From positions 124,001 to 188,000 of the forward strand of contig NZ_BKZW01000001.1 in NCBI RefSeq assembly GCF_008974265.1: a stretch of 64,000 nucleotides of DNA, written 5' to 3'. Positions 48,299 to 58,603 of the stretch are shown piece by piece (the stretch's first letter is position 1; every line of letters begins with the position of its first letter). The position numbers and the translations under genes are program-made. This DNA comes from Dictyobacter vulcani. Its GTDB lineage: Bacteria > Chloroflexota > Ktedonobacteria > Ktedonobacterales > Ktedonobacteraceae. The notes beneath the pieces were generated by a model, which was given only the letters and a program-made list of their open reading frames with translations, was not told where the DNA came from and did no database searches.

Positions 48299-49421
48299 GT
48301 TCGCCTCTCACCCTCTCCAGAAAGTAGTCAAAAATCCAATCGGTATCCTCAGGGCCTGGGGCGGCCTCTGGATGGAACTGTACAGAAAAGAATGGTAGTT
48401 GACGGTGTTTGATACCTTCATTACTACCATCGTTGGCATTAATAAACCAGGACTCAAAGCCCTCAGGCAAGGTGCCAACCGCAAAACCATGGTTTTGGGT
48501 TGTGATATAGCAACGTCTGCTTCCTTGCAAGAGCGCAGGCTGATTCTGGCTGCGATGTCCATATTTCAATTTGTAGGTATCGCCACCTGCTGCTAAGGAT
48601 AGGATCTGATGACCCAGACAGATACCCATGGTGGGGATACCGCGTTGCATCGCTGTACGCACGGTCTCAATCGTCTTGTCTGCCATTTTAGGATTCCCAG
48701 GGCCATTGGAGATCAAGATGCCGTCGAAATCAAAGGTACAGTCATCAGAGAACAGGTCGTAGTCCCAGGGAACCGTGATAACCTGTATATGTTTGTTCAA
48801 CAGGCTACGTAGAATATTCCGCTTGGCACCACAATCGATCAGAACAATGGTGGTATCGCCTTCTCCATCTTTCTGCACTTCAGTGCCAGAGACGCGCGCT
48901 ACCAGATTCTCGCTGTTAGGATCATAAAAAGGAACATCCTCGTCAAAAACAATCTTGCCGAGCATCGCCCCATGCGTACGGATATGTTGTGTTAACAGTC
49001 GCGTATCTTTAATTTCCAGTGCAGGAATGCCTTCGCGCTGTAGCCATTCTCCCAGACTCATTTTGCTCTGCGGATGAGAAGGGGTGTCAACATAATTTGA
49101 GACAATTAAGCCGGCGACATGAATATGATCGTCTTCCCATAAAGATTTATCGGGAACACCGTAGTTACCCATGATAGGAAAAGTCATGGTTAAAATCTGG
49201 CCAGCAAACGAAGCATCCGTCAGGGCTTCGGGATAACCAACCATACCCGTGCAGAAAACGACCTCACCGGCTGAAGCACCATGATATCCAAATGAGATAC
49301 CTTCAAAACGGGTCCCATCCTCTAATAAAAGTGCCCCATACGTTGTTGGGCGCTCGATCCCTATCCTCTGCAATTCCTCTGGAGACACCAGGAGATTGCC
49401 AGAGCGATTACTATTATGCAT
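48291..49421 (-). CDS. carA: Carbamoyl-phosphate synthase small subunit
   Basis: Glutaminase subunit that feeds ammonia to CarB. The N-terminal CPSase domain ([20 protein letters not shown] then [20 protein letters not shown]) precedes a class I glutamine amidotransferase with nucleophile Cys in [10 protein letters not shown] and the His-Glu pair in [20 protein letters not shown]. Length from ATG 49421 (MHNSNRSGN) is 376 residues, typical. AGAGGATC precedes the start. The stop overlaps the carB start by 8 bp. The frame is intact. Confidence 0.94.
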   Translation of the reverse strand: MHNSNRSGNLLVSPEELQRIGIERPTTYGALLLEDGTRFEGISFGYHGASAGEVVFCTGMVGYPEALTDASFAGQILTMTFPIMGNYGVPDKSLWEDDHIHVAGLIVSNYVDTPSHPQSKMSLGEWLQREGIPALEIKDTRLLTQHIRTHGAMLGKIVFDEDVPFYDPNSENLVARVSGTEVQKDGEGDTTIVLIDCGAKRNILRSLLNKHIQVITVPWDYDLFSDDCTFDFDGILISNGPGNPKMADKTIETVRTAMQRGIPTMGICLGHQILSLAAGGDTYKLKYGHRSQNQPALLQGSRRCYITTQNHGFAVGTLPEGFESWFINANDGSNEGIKHRQLPFFSVQFHPEAAPGPEDTDWIFDYFLERVRGEHD

Positions 49422-49562
49422 GTCTGATCCTCTCAGATAACGATATCTTGTCAAAAAAATTCCACTCCACATATCCAACAAGGTTCATCATTGGGAGCGG
49501 CCCATACGTCAAAAAAGTCATATTGTATAAGGGATACACAAAAATGCTCAATACCCTTTGCT

Positions 49563-50555
49563 TTATATACGTCCAAGCACGAGTGCCAGCAGTGCCATAC
49601 GTGTATAGACGCCATTGCGAATTTGTGAGCGCAGATAGACGGCCCGCTCGTCCGCGTCAACCGCTGGATCAACCGACTCAACCCGAGGCAAAGGATCCAT
49701 CAAGATCATATCCTTCTTCGCATATGTTTTGAGCAGTGCTGGCGAGGCTACCACAATCTCGCTCTGAGCTCGCTGATACTCCTCGGCAGAAGCAAAGCGC
49801 TCTTTCTGCACCCGCGTCCAATACCAGAAATCACAATCTCGTGGGATATCCTGCTCCCGATGGATCTCGATCAAACGAACGCCTCGATCCTGCAAGCTGA
49901 CATAATCATCACGAGACAGTCGCAGTTGCCGGGGCGATAACACATACATAGTGTTGTTCTTGTACAGTGACAGTCCACGCAGCAGTGAGTGGATCGTGCG
50001 GCTATTCAGCGCATCGCCTGCTAGCAGACCTGTCAGATTATCCAGACGTCCAAAGCGCTCATACAAAGTATACATATCCAGTAACGTTTGCGTAGGATGT
50101 TCGTTATTCCCATCACCTGCATTGATCACTGGCACACATGTTGCCGCCTGTGCCGCCTGTCTGGCAGCTCCCGCGAAACGATGACGTAAGACAATGGCAT
50201 TGGTATATGCCTCTATCACCTGAATGGTGTCCTCAAATGTTTCACCTTTGCTGACAGAGGAAACCGCCTCAGGATTCTGCATCTCAAGCGTCTGGCCGCC
50301 CAGACGCTTCACCGCAGCCGCAAAGGAACCAAAGGTGCGGCTCGATGGCTCAAAAAACAACAAACCAACCAGCAATCCTTCTAATATATGGCATGGCTCA
50401 TTATTCTCGGCGATTCGCTTCATCTGACGTGTGACATTAAATACAGTGGTCAGATCTTCAACCGAAAATTGATCCAGGGACACAATATCTTTGCCTTTGA
50501 AATCCCCATTAATTATTTCAACTTCTGGTTGTAGATGCGATGTCATCTGATGCAT
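49563..50555 (-). CDS. pyrB: Aspartate carbamoyltransferase catalytic subunit
   Basis: Forms carbamoyl aspartate. The carbamoyl-phosphate loop reads FFEPSSRTFGSF where the family usually has FEPSTRTRxSFE, so the second Arg is Phe. HRFAGAARQAA, NAGDGNNEHPTQTLLDMYTL and the aspartate loop MDPLPRVESVDPAVD are typical of ATCase. Length 330 is slightly long. Start ATG 50555 follows GGGAGG by 4 nt; ATG 50546 is possible. No regulatory PyrI subunit is adjacent, and dihydroorotase and dihydroorotate dehydrogenase genes are absent from this operon. First structural gene after the attenuator-like leader. Confidence 0.9.
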   Translation of the reverse strand: MHQMTSHLQPEVEIINGDFKGKDIVSLDQFSVEDLTTVFNVTRQMKRIAENNEPCHILEGLLVGLLFFEPSSRTFGSFAAAVKRLGGQTLEMQNPEAVSSVSKGETFEDTIQVIEAYTNAIVLRHRFAGAARQAAQAATCVPVINAGDGNNEHPTQTLLDMYTLYERFGRLDNLTGLLAGDALNSRTIHSLLRGLSLYKNNTMYVLSPRQLRLSRDDYVSLQDRGVRLIEIHREQDIPRDCDFWYWTRVQKERFASAEEYQRAQSEIVVASPALLKTYAKKDMILMDPLPRVESVDPAVDADERAVYLRSQIRNGVYTRMALLALVLGRI

Positions 50556-50681
50556 AAAACCTCCCTTGATCAGTCACAACGACAGGTTGATAGGTCATCC
50601 TTTTCTTCCCACACAATCAGCTATCAGCGACTGGTTTCTATGTGGAGAGAGAACCTCGTCTACGGAACAGCTCACGCTTGC

Positions 50682-50722
50682 AAAAAAAAATTCCTCACCC
50701 CTGGAATAAAAGGGATGAGGAA
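50682..50722 (-). terminator. Leader terminator (candidate attenuator) upstream of pyrB
   Basis: On the minus strand TTCCTCATCCC pairs with GGGGTGAGGAA (11 bp, one G-U) around a 10-nt loop, followed by nine T. It lies between the promoter at 50885-50914 and pyrB. An alternative hairpin AGGAAAAA-TAC-TTTTTCCT uses part of the left arm, so the two structures are mutually exclusive. Confidence 0.82.
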
Positions 50723-50829
50723 AAAGTATTTTTCCTGAGAGAAACGACATCGGGCTTATCATAAAAAAAATGAATCAATCGACCTATCTTTTGCGATAGC
50801 ATGTCAATGTACCATAGTTTTTTGCCCAT
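50695..50829 (-). CDS. Possible pyr operon leader peptide, 44 codons
   Basis: ATG 50829 opens a frame beginning MGKKLWYIDMLSQKIGRLIH and continuing FFYDKPDVVSLRKN, then ending SSLLFQG with TGA at 50697-50695, inside the right arm of the leader terminator. An AAAAAAAGGA sequence lies 12 nt upstream. A ribosome translating to the end would cover the terminator stem. The RNA before the stem is U-rich (eight U's at the FFY codons). This matches the logic of the enterobacterial pyrBI leader, also 44 codons, but an open frame of this length can occur by chance. Confidence 0.4.
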   Translation of the reverse strand: MGKKLWYIDMLSQKIGRLIHFFYDKPDVVSLRKNTFSSSLLFQG

Positions 50830-50884
50830 GTAGATGCCGTGTCCTTTTTTTAACCAGGTTGGGAATCAGTTTCAAATTGCTAGA

Positions 50885-50914
50885 AGTATACCTTATGGAA
50901 TTCATCACTGTCAA
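50885..50914 (-). promoter_or_regulatory. Consensus promoter of the pyrB-carA-carB-pyrE-pyrF operon
   Basis: On the minus strand perfect TTGACA (50914-50909), an 18-bp spacer and TATACT (50890-50885). The predicted transcript starts near 50878, leaving a leader of about 320 nt before pyrB. Confidence 0.78.
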
Positions 50915-50973
50915 GCTAAATACCCTGGTAAATATTTATCTTTAACGTTAAACACTACCACTCGCATAAAAAA

Positions 50974-51003
50974 GGGACGCGAATGAATCCTATTCGCCTT
51001 CCC
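50974..51003 (-). terminator. Terminator of the uracil permease gene
   Basis: On the minus strand GGGAAGGCGAAT pairs with ATTCGCGTCCC around a 7-nt loop, then TTTTTT. It lies 30 bp after the permease stop and separates it from the pyrB promoter. Confidence 0.75.
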
Positions 51004-51032
51004 GCTTTTATGCGTTCAGATACAATCCAACG

Positions 51033-52421
51033 CTATTCACGGCCAACCGCAGAGTCTGCGACCACGGATTCGTCGGGTTGAGATTCTTTTTCACGCAGGA
51101 TCTGGTAGAGAACGATGGCCGTAAAAGTAGCGACTCCAATCCCATCAAAGGTAATATTGCCAAACTTTACGACGATGCCACCAACCATACCCGAGCCAAT
51201 AATCAGAGAAATACCAGCAGTCAAAAGATTGCGACTCTTAGAGAAATCAACTTTATTTTCAACCCAGATACGCGCACCTGAGATAGCAATTAAGCCGAAC
51301 AAGACGATGGAGAGTCCGCCAAACACGCCTGTTGGGATGGTGCCAATGAGGGCGCCAAATTTAGGACAAAAGCCCAAAAGAATCGCCACAAGGCTGGCAA
51401 CGACAAAGATCAGGGTGGAGTAGATCCTGGTCACAGCCATGACACCAATATTTTCAGCATAGGTAGTCACGCCAGTACCACCACCAAAACCTGAGACGAT
51501 GGTTGCTATAGCATCACCCATGAAGGCACGACCCAGATATTTGTCCAGATTCTGACCTGTCATTGATGAAACAGCACGTACATGTCCAATGTTCTCTGCC
51601 AGCAAAATGATGACCACAGGTGCAATCAGGCTAATAGCACCACTTGAAAAAGTCGGAGTAGAAAAGTGAGGGAAACCAATCCAGGCCGCATTCGCAACTT
51701 TATGGAAATCAATTCTTGGTCCCAGGCCAACAAAGCCACAGATAAGGTTAATCAGGTACGCAATAATACCGCCAAGGAGAATTGAGAGGCGACGCAAGGA
51801 ACCAGGAGCATATACCGCGATTAATGCCACCGCGACAACAGTAACGGCGGCCATCCAGCCAGCAAAAGCACTGCCTGCCGCCTGACCAATCGCAGCACCT
51901 GACAAATTCAAGCCGATTGCAGCCACGACCGTTCCAGTGACAACTGGAGGCATAAGAGCACTCACCCATCTGGAACCAACCAGCATCACAATCAGGGCCA
52001 CAATTGCATAAATGATACCTACCGCGACAATACCTCCTAGAGCAACAGGCATGTTGGGATTGATTCCGCCCACGCCTCCTCGATAACTGGTGGCGGCAAC
52101 GACCACGCCAATAAAGGCAAAGCTTGATCCAAGATAACTGGGCACGCGACCGCCTACGATCAGGAAGAAGATGAGTGTGCCTATACCCGAAAAAAAGATC
52201 GCGGTATTGGGATCAAATCCCATCGCCAGAGGCGCAAAAACCGTAGAGCCAAACATGGCCAGTACATGTTGTAGACCTACCAGCACCGTTGGTCCCCAGG
52301 GCAAACGCTCATCAGGACGAATAATGCCTTCCTTTTTTACTTGCCAGCGTGGAAAATATGATTTCTGCTCATCCTCTTCCACGCTAGTATTCTGTGTGTT
52401 TTTCAGTTCCGGAACTCCCAT
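51033..52421 (-). CDS. uraA: Uracil/nucleobase:cation symporter, NCS2 family
   Basis: A 462-residue nucleobase permease with about 14 hydrophobic segments. WGPTVLVGLQHVLAMFGSTV is the N-terminal QH motif; FGGGTGVTTYAENIGVMAVT and VVIILLAENIGHVRAVSSMT carry the substrate-contacting Glu residues; FGGLSIVLFGLIAISGARIW is also typical of UraA/PyrP. It imports uracil for salvage and sits directly upstream of the pyr biosynthetic genes on the same strand, as pyrP does in Bacillus, but with its own terminator. Start ATG 52421 follows GAGAGGATAGTT. Confidence 0.9.
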   Translation of the reverse strand: MGVPELKNTQNTSVEEDEQKSYFPRWQVKKEGIIRPDERLPWGPTVLVGLQHVLAMFGSTVFAPLAMGFDPNTAIFFSGIGTLIFFLIVGGRVPSYLGSSFAFIGVVVAATSYRGGVGGINPNMPVALGGIVAVGIIYAIVALIVMLVGSRWVSALMPPVVTGTVVAAIGLNLSGAAIGQAAGSAFAGWMAAVTVVAVALIAVYAPGSLRRLSILLGGIIAYLINLICGFVGLGPRIDFHKVANAAWIGFPHFSTPTFSSGAISLIAPVVIILLAENIGHVRAVSSMTGQNLDKYLGRAFMGDAIATIVSGFGGGTGVTTYAENIGVMAVTRIYSTLIFVVASLVAILLGFCPKFGALIGTIPTGVFGGLSIVLFGLIAISGARIWVENKVDFSKSRNLLTAGISLIIGSGMVGGIVVKFGNITFDGIGVATFTAIVLYQILREKESQPDESVVADSAVGRE

Positions 52422-52487
52422 AACTATCCTCTCACCTTACAGTTAAAAATAATTGCAGCATTAATAAACACAAAAACAATAGCATAT

Positions 52488-52544
52488 GTAAGGCAAAAAG
52501 ACCACGCTGACACTATAACAGTCAGCATGGTCTTTCTGCCTTAC
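52488..52544 (-). terminator. Terminator of the FKBP gene
   Basis: A long hairpin with core GACCATGCTGAC/GTCAGCGTGGTC and outer GTAAGGC/GCCTTAC; the minus strand continues TTTTT after the core. It starts about 27 bp after the FKBP stop. Confidence 0.75.
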
Positions 52545-52570
52545 GTATAAAAACGACTTATATAATTATG

Positions 52571-53320
52571 TTATTGGCCAGGCTGCTGTTGGGCTGGCGG
52601 CTGTGTAAAGCTTACGGCGGTAACATCAAAAATAAGGGTGGCTTTGCCAGGAATAATTACTTTCCCGGTCTGGTCCTTTTGATCTTTATCACCGTATGCC
52701 AGATTGGATGGAATAATTAATCGGCGCATCTCACCAAGCTTCATGCCGGTCACACCTTCATCCCAACCTTTAATAACCTGGTTCTGACCAATGGTTACGG
52801 CAAATGGCTGACCACCATGATCATAGCTACTGTCAAATTTTTTGTTGGTGCCCTCGATCCAACCGGTGTACTCAAAAGCCACGGTACTACCTGACTGCAC
52901 AGTAGCACCAGTACCTGGTTTGATGATAATGTATTGTAGTCCGCTCGCGGTTTTCTGAGGTGTACCATCTACCTTGGGTGGGGTATCAGGTCCTTTTGGA
53001 TTCGCCTTGATTAAGGACTGAACGTCAGCGGTTGCTTTCGCGTTCACTGCATTAGCGGTACTGGTTGCATGGGCACTGGTTGCATTAGCAGCTGCGGTTG
53101 CTGATGCATCTGCTCGTGCCGTCGCTTCGCTACTCTGGCGCGCTGCCACTACAGCCCAGGCAATCGCACCAACTAAGATCAACAGGGCCACCAGGCCACT
53201 GAATAATAGTACCAGGCGGCGTTGTCGGCGCTGCTTACGTTGCTGGCGCTCTCGCTGGCGCTGACCCGGGCGACCTGGACGTGAAGGTGGGGGGGTCTGA
53301 TTTTTCATCGTCTGCGTCAC
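52571..53320 (-). CDS. Membrane-anchored FKBP-type peptidyl-prolyl isomerase
   Basis: A basic, proline/arginine-rich cytoplasmic tail (RPGQRQRERQQRKQRRQRR) precedes one membrane helix (LVLLFSGLVALLILVGAIAW). An Ala/Thr-rich linker follows and then an FKBP domain from about residue 120: TASGLQYIIIKPGTGATVQS, VAFEYTGWIEGTNKKFDSS, IGQNQVIKGWDEGVTGMKLG, RRLIIPSNLAYGD and ATLIFDVTAVSF. It probably assists folding of exported proteins outside the membrane. GTG 53320 is the given start; ATG at MKNQTPPP (12 nt later) is an alternative. Confidence 0.88.
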   Translation of the reverse strand: MTQTMKNQTPPPSRPGRPGQRQRERQQRKQRRQRRLVLLFSGLVALLILVGAIAWAVVAARQSSEATARADASATAAANATSAHATSTANAVNAKATADVQSLIKANPKGPDTPPKVDGTPQKTASGLQYIIIKPGTGATVQSGSTVAFEYTGWIEGTNKKFDSSYDHGGQPFAVTIGQNQVIKGWDEGVTGMKLGEMRRLIIPSNLAYGDKDQKDQTGKVIIPGKATLIFDVTAVSFTQPPAQQQPGQ

Positions 53321-53491
53321 GAAACTCTAATCTCCTCTGGATGATAGGCATAATCATAGCAATTCGAGGTTACCATTATTTCAGGTTTCTGACAAGAGGC
53401 AGAAGAAGTCGAAATTCCTATGTTCACCTCATCTTGACATTCTTGCTACAATAGACTCAACTAAAGTACTACTCGGATGAGGAGTGTCTAT

Positions 53492-56031
53492 GTGACTGAG
53501 TCGCCTCCTGTCCACGATACCGTATTCAGTTCGGAACAACTGAACAAAAGATTTTACAATCAGTTTAAGTCTGAACATGCTCTGGCACTCAGGCAACTTC
53601 ATGATGTTGCAAATAGTGTGAACGCGTCTACGTATATTACAACTCTCATGCTTCGCATCATGGTACTCTATTTTCTTCAAGCCCAGGGATTGTTAGACAA
53701 CGATCCTGATTATCTTTTCCACCATCTACAACTGGTGCGACAATGGTCAGGTCCCGATTGTTTTTATCGTGGGTATTTACTGCCTCTCTTTACTGCATTA
53801 TATACAGGCCAGCCAATGACAGTCGCCCCGGGGATCAACCCTGGACATCTCCCGCATGTCGAGATTCCATTTTTTCAGTTGGATCCACTAGAATCGGGCT
53901 CTCCACAATTTTTACTGGTTGATGCTATGTTTTTTCGCCTCTTTATTTTTTTTTCTTCCTATCAATGGCAATTAGATAATCAGCTCAAGCCGGAAAAGGA
54001 TACACTCCAACCATCTATTCTGGCTTATATCTTTGAGCAACATAGTGATCAAAAACAAACGGGCACTTACTATACACAGGAAGATATAGCATTGTATGTC
54101 ACAGGTTCTACAATTCTGCCACGATTACTCCTGATGGTTGCTGAAGATCGTCCTGAGGATTTTGTGGAATGCGCTCCCTGCTGGCAATTGCTCAGAACAC
54201 AACCTGAGCGCTATATCTCTCAATCAATACGCACTATGTCGTATCTGCCTGAAGAGACTGCATATGAATACCAGCAGCGACATTTACACTATCACGACCT
54301 GCTGAACCGGCTCAAAACTGGCTCTATCTATAATATCGTAGATCTTATCACCTATAATCTCAATCTGCAACGTTTTACCACAGATATCCTGACTACTTAT
54401 CATGAACCTGCTTTTCTGCTGGTTTTTCTACAAAAATTGAAGCAGATGACAATTCTCGATCCTACCTGTGGCTCTGGCGCGTTCTTGCTGGCTGCCGTGC
54501 AGATTTTACAACCTCTCTATACACTTTGTCTGGAACGTCTGGACATACTGATAGAGGATGCTACTTTACAGGGGAAAGTAGTCTGACGACATTGAGCATA
54601 GTACAACAAGAAGAGAAAAAACATCCTGATCGCCAGCACTATATTCTCACGATGCTTCTCAAGCATAATCTCTATGGTGTAGATCTGGCACCCGATGCCA
54701 TTATGATGTGTCGACTGCGTCTCTACCTGGCCCGCCTGGCCTATGTTCAGCGCTTGGAAGATATTCAACCATGGAGCACGTTATCCTTTAATATACATAC
54801 AGGAAATGCTCTGGTGGGAATGATCAGAGATTCTGGAGATAGTACTTCTACTACTGATCAAACTGCCATCAGACAAGCACACCAGCACCCATTCCACTGG
54901 CAGCAAACTTTTCCTGAAGTCTTCAGGGCCGGAGGCTTTGAGGTCATTATTGGAAATCCTCCTTACCTGGAATATAGTAAGGTTAAAGGTGAATATGCGA
55001 TTGATGGGTATGAGGAAAAGAGTTGTGGCAATATCTATGCAGCCATTATTGAACGCTCTTTAGCATTATGTCGGCCAGGCCAGAGTCAACTGGGCTTGAT
55101 TGTTCCGATCAGCCTGTGTAGTAGTCAACGTTTTACTGCGCTCCGACAACGATTATTCAAACAACATACGGCCCTCTGGCTGGCTAACTTTGAGATTTTC
55201 CCATGCCGCCTTTTTGAAGGCGCTTTTCAACGCCTCTCAATCCTCCTGGCCAGCCAACAGTCCAACTCCCTGGCACCTGCACTCTATGTAACGCGTATCC
55301 ATCGCTGGTATACTGTTGAACGTCCTTATTTGCTCTCTCTACTCCACTATACTCAGGTGCAAACGTTACAAACGCAGACCCCTCTCACCTTTCCCAAACT
55401 GGCTTCTACACAACAAGAACACATTCTTCAACGGATACAACAAAGCGCCGCATCAATGAATATAGGAAAATCAATCGCGGATAAGCCAACAGATTACTAT
55501 GTGTACTACCAGGAAGCAACAAATTATTGGATGAAGGCGGTTTGTCATGTGCCATTCTACAAAAAAAATGGACAGGTGATGGCTCCTCCTCATGGCAGGT
55601 TTCTCTTTTTTGCTGATTGGCAAACCGCACAGAGCGTTATGGCTGTCTTAAATAGTTCGCTCTTTTACCTCTGGTTCGCAAGTTTCTCTGATGGTTTCCA
55701 TCTTTCACATGCACTGGTCAAAGATTTTCCACTCTCCCAGGCGCTCCTTCTCTCTTCAGAATTGAGTACATTGGCACAAAAACTTGAGCTGGATATTCAG
55801 ATCCATGCTCGCCCGAGTACACGCAATACACAAAGTAAAACACCCGATACGCAAAGTGTACACCTTATCGAACTGACAGAGTATTATATGAGGTTCTCAA
55901 AACCAATTCTAGATGATATTGATCGCATACTTGCATTGTATTATCACTTTACTACTGATGATCTGGATTTTGTGCTGCATTATGATGGAAAACATCGTCT
56001 TACCAGCCAACACAAAAAGTATAAAGGGTAA
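53492..56031 (+). CDS. Type IIG-like adenine-specific DNA methyltransferase, copy 1 (frameshifted)
   Basis: N6-adenine methyltransferase of the Eco57I/type IIG style. A helical N-terminal region of about 300 residues (LRIMVLYFLQAQGLLDNDPD, YTQEDIALYVTGSTI) precedes motif I DPTCGSGAFLLAAV near residue 323, LYGVDLAPDAI, and motif IV GNPPYLEYSK near 488; the C-terminal half would hold the target-recognition domain. The motif order I then IV is that of gamma-class enzymes. The frame breaks in the G4 run at 54571-54574; one more G gives ATLQGESSLTTL and joins the parts (about 847 residues). No PD-(D/E)xK nuclease motif was spotted. GTG 53492 with GAGGAG 7 nt upstream is preferred; ATG 53477 is in frame. 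Confidence 0.78.
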
Positions 56032-56117
56032 CATAAAACTTCAAATATACTTTACAAATAAAAAGCTACGGCATATTATGTGTAATAAAAGATATCTTAC
56101 ACAGTATGGAGTGTAGC

Positions 56118-58536
56118 GTGCTTAAAACTGAACGTTATTCAGCATTTCAGCCTATTGAGCAGGTCATTAAGCTTTTCTATGATCGCTTTAAAGTAGAGCG
56201 CGCGGCTTTCCAACACTATCTTTCGAGCGCAACACCTACTCTATCGACTGCTCAACAAGATCAATGGGCCTCTCTGCTGCTCAATCGCTTGATGTTTACC
56301 TATTTCTTACAAAAACAAGGCTTTTTAAATCGTGATTTGCTTTATCTCACCCATCAGTTGCAGGCGACACGCCAGCGCACGGGTCCAGATACATTTTACG
56401 TAGCATTCCTCAATCCCCTCTTCCATCAGGGTCTTGGCAGTTCGGTTCTCACGCCAGAAGCAATAAACTTATTTGGCCAGATTCCATGTCTGGGAGGAAG
56501 TCTTTTTGCGTTTCATGACCTTGATTACCACTGTAGTACGCTGGCAATTCCAGATAGGGCTTTTGAACAACTCTTTACGTTCTTTGATCTATATCGCTGG
56601 CATGTAGATGAGCCAGTCGATCTGGAGAAAAGCTTGTTGACACCTGATATACTGGGGTATATTTTTGAGCAATATATCAATCAACAGCAGATGGGGGCTT
56701 ATTATACGCGTGAGGATGTGACGACATATATTGCCAGTAATACTATTATTCCAGCACTCTTTGATGGATTAGCACGGCTTTATCCTGCTGTATTCGGCTC
56801 AAATAGCCCCATCTGGCAACTCCTCCAACAACATCCTGAACGCTATATATATGATATATTGCTTGAGCAAAGCTATCTTCCAGATGAAACGCCGCGTGAA
56901 TATAAGCTCCGCCTGCAAGCAGTTCAAACATTACAGGAACAGCTACACGCTGGCCGTATTACAACTATCGATGCAGTAATTTCGGCTAACCTGCAGATAA
57001 GTCGTTTTGCCTTAGATGCGCTACAGACCCTTGATAATCCAGCAATACTACTTACCTGTTATCAGCATCTGACCAAACTCAGCATCCTTGATCCTACTTG
57101 CGGCTCGGGGGCTTTTTTATTAGCGGCGGTGCGCGTACTTTTGCCTCTCTATGAGGCCTGCCTGGAAAAATTAGCGGCAACTACGACCAATCAGCTCCCA
57201 CATCATCGTTATCATATACTTAAAACCATTATCACCCATAATCTCTATGGCGTTGATATCATGGAAGAAGCCATAGAAATTTGTAAGCTCCATCTCTTTC
57301 TAAGGCTTCTGGCACAGGCTGAACGCCTGGAGGATATAGAGCCGCTACCAATCATCGATCATCACATCCTGGTGGGAAATACGCTACTAGAGCTACAAGA
57401 TTTCACAGTACACTGCTCTTTGGGTCTGCCTCCAACCAGCATTTCCCCTCAGGCGCAATGGCAATATAGCTTTCAACATATCTTAGCTCAAGGTGGTTTC
57501 TCTGTTATTATTGGTAATCCACCATATGTGGAGTATAGCAATCATACCTTTCCTTATGCACTCAAACATTTCTCCACCAATTCCTGTGCCAATCTCTATA
57601 CCTGTGTTGTTGAACGCAGTCGCCAGTTGCTTTCGTCCCGTGGACGGCATGGAATGATCTTACCACTGGCAGCATTTGCAACCAGAAATATGCAACCGTT
57701 TCTGAGGGCATTTCTTCGCTGGTTTCCAGTGAGCTGGCTTTCTTTTTATCATTTTCGTCCCTCAATGCTTTTCTCGGGCGGTAAGGTCGCCAGTATTCCA
57801 ACCGCTATATACCTGGCCAAACCAGAGGGTCAGGAGCAACGCTACAGCACCCGACTGCTCAAATGGGCACACGAACAACGTCCCTGGCTTTTTGCTCGCC
57901 TCACCTACCATGCAATCACTGCCCCGGATGATCCACTTAACCTCCACTATTATCCCAAGTTTAGCCATGCTGTTGAAGATACCATCCTGAAAAAATTGTT
58001 GCTCCACCAGCCTGTCAGCACGTATATTTCGCGCACACCCAATGCGAATACGATGTTCTATCGTACCGCTGGTGGACTCTATTGGAAAGTTTTTGTCAAT
58101 TTCCCCTGGCCTTATGCCTCGACATCTAATAAGCAGTGCTTTTTCCTGCCGGATTATCATCGTGATGTGTTTGTCGCTCTGTTTAATAGTTCGCTCTTCT
58201 GGTGGTATTAACACGGTAACTTTTGATACCTTTAATGTAAAGGACTATATGCTTTTTGGCTTTCGCTTTAGATCCTACACATTATTCAATCATTCCATCA
58301 ATTACTGATTATAACCAGCAATTGATGGATGATTATTGTCGTTATGCCAGACATCTCAAACGCGTCAGACCGATAGTTATACTATTTATGCCCGAAAATC
58401 AAAACCAATTATTGATCGCATTGATGAACTTCTGGCCCAACATTATGGGTTGACCGCAGAAGAACTAGATTTCATTATTAACTACGACATCAAATATCGC
58501 ATGGGTCAGTCCCAGATCACGGAAAACCCAGTATAA
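56118..58536 (+). CDS. Type IIG-like adenine-specific DNA methyltransferase, copy 2 (frameshifted at 3' end)
   Basis: Paralogue of the preceding gene with the same order of motifs: LLNRLMFTYFLQKQGFLNRD, YIFEQYINQQQMGAYYTRED, motif I DPTCGSGAFLLAAVRVLLPL near residue 324, LYGVDIMEEAIEICKLHLFL and GNPPYVEYSN near 466. The first frame ends at 58211, but neighbouring frames carry INTVTFDTFNVKDYMLFGF, DPTHYSIIPSITDYNQQLMD and SKPIIDRIDELLAQHYGLTA, then ELDFIINYDIKYR. These correspond to the end of copy 1 (KPILDDIDRILALYYHFTTD), so about three single-base errors lie between 58207 and 58370. GTG 56118 is preferred, mirroring copy 1; ATG 56106 is in frame. No separate nuclease or specificity gene adjoins. 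Confidence 0.75.
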
Positions 58537-58603
58537 GGTAAACAAAAGCTAAAGCGCCTGATTAGTCATAACAGTAACAATACAGCCAGCGTCGCCTGAT
58601 TTC

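Noticed and set aside
50556..50875. PyrR-binding anti-antiterminator in the pyrB leader
   Set aside because: The typical purine-rich binding loop was not found, and no pyrR gene is present in the window; left as an alternative only.
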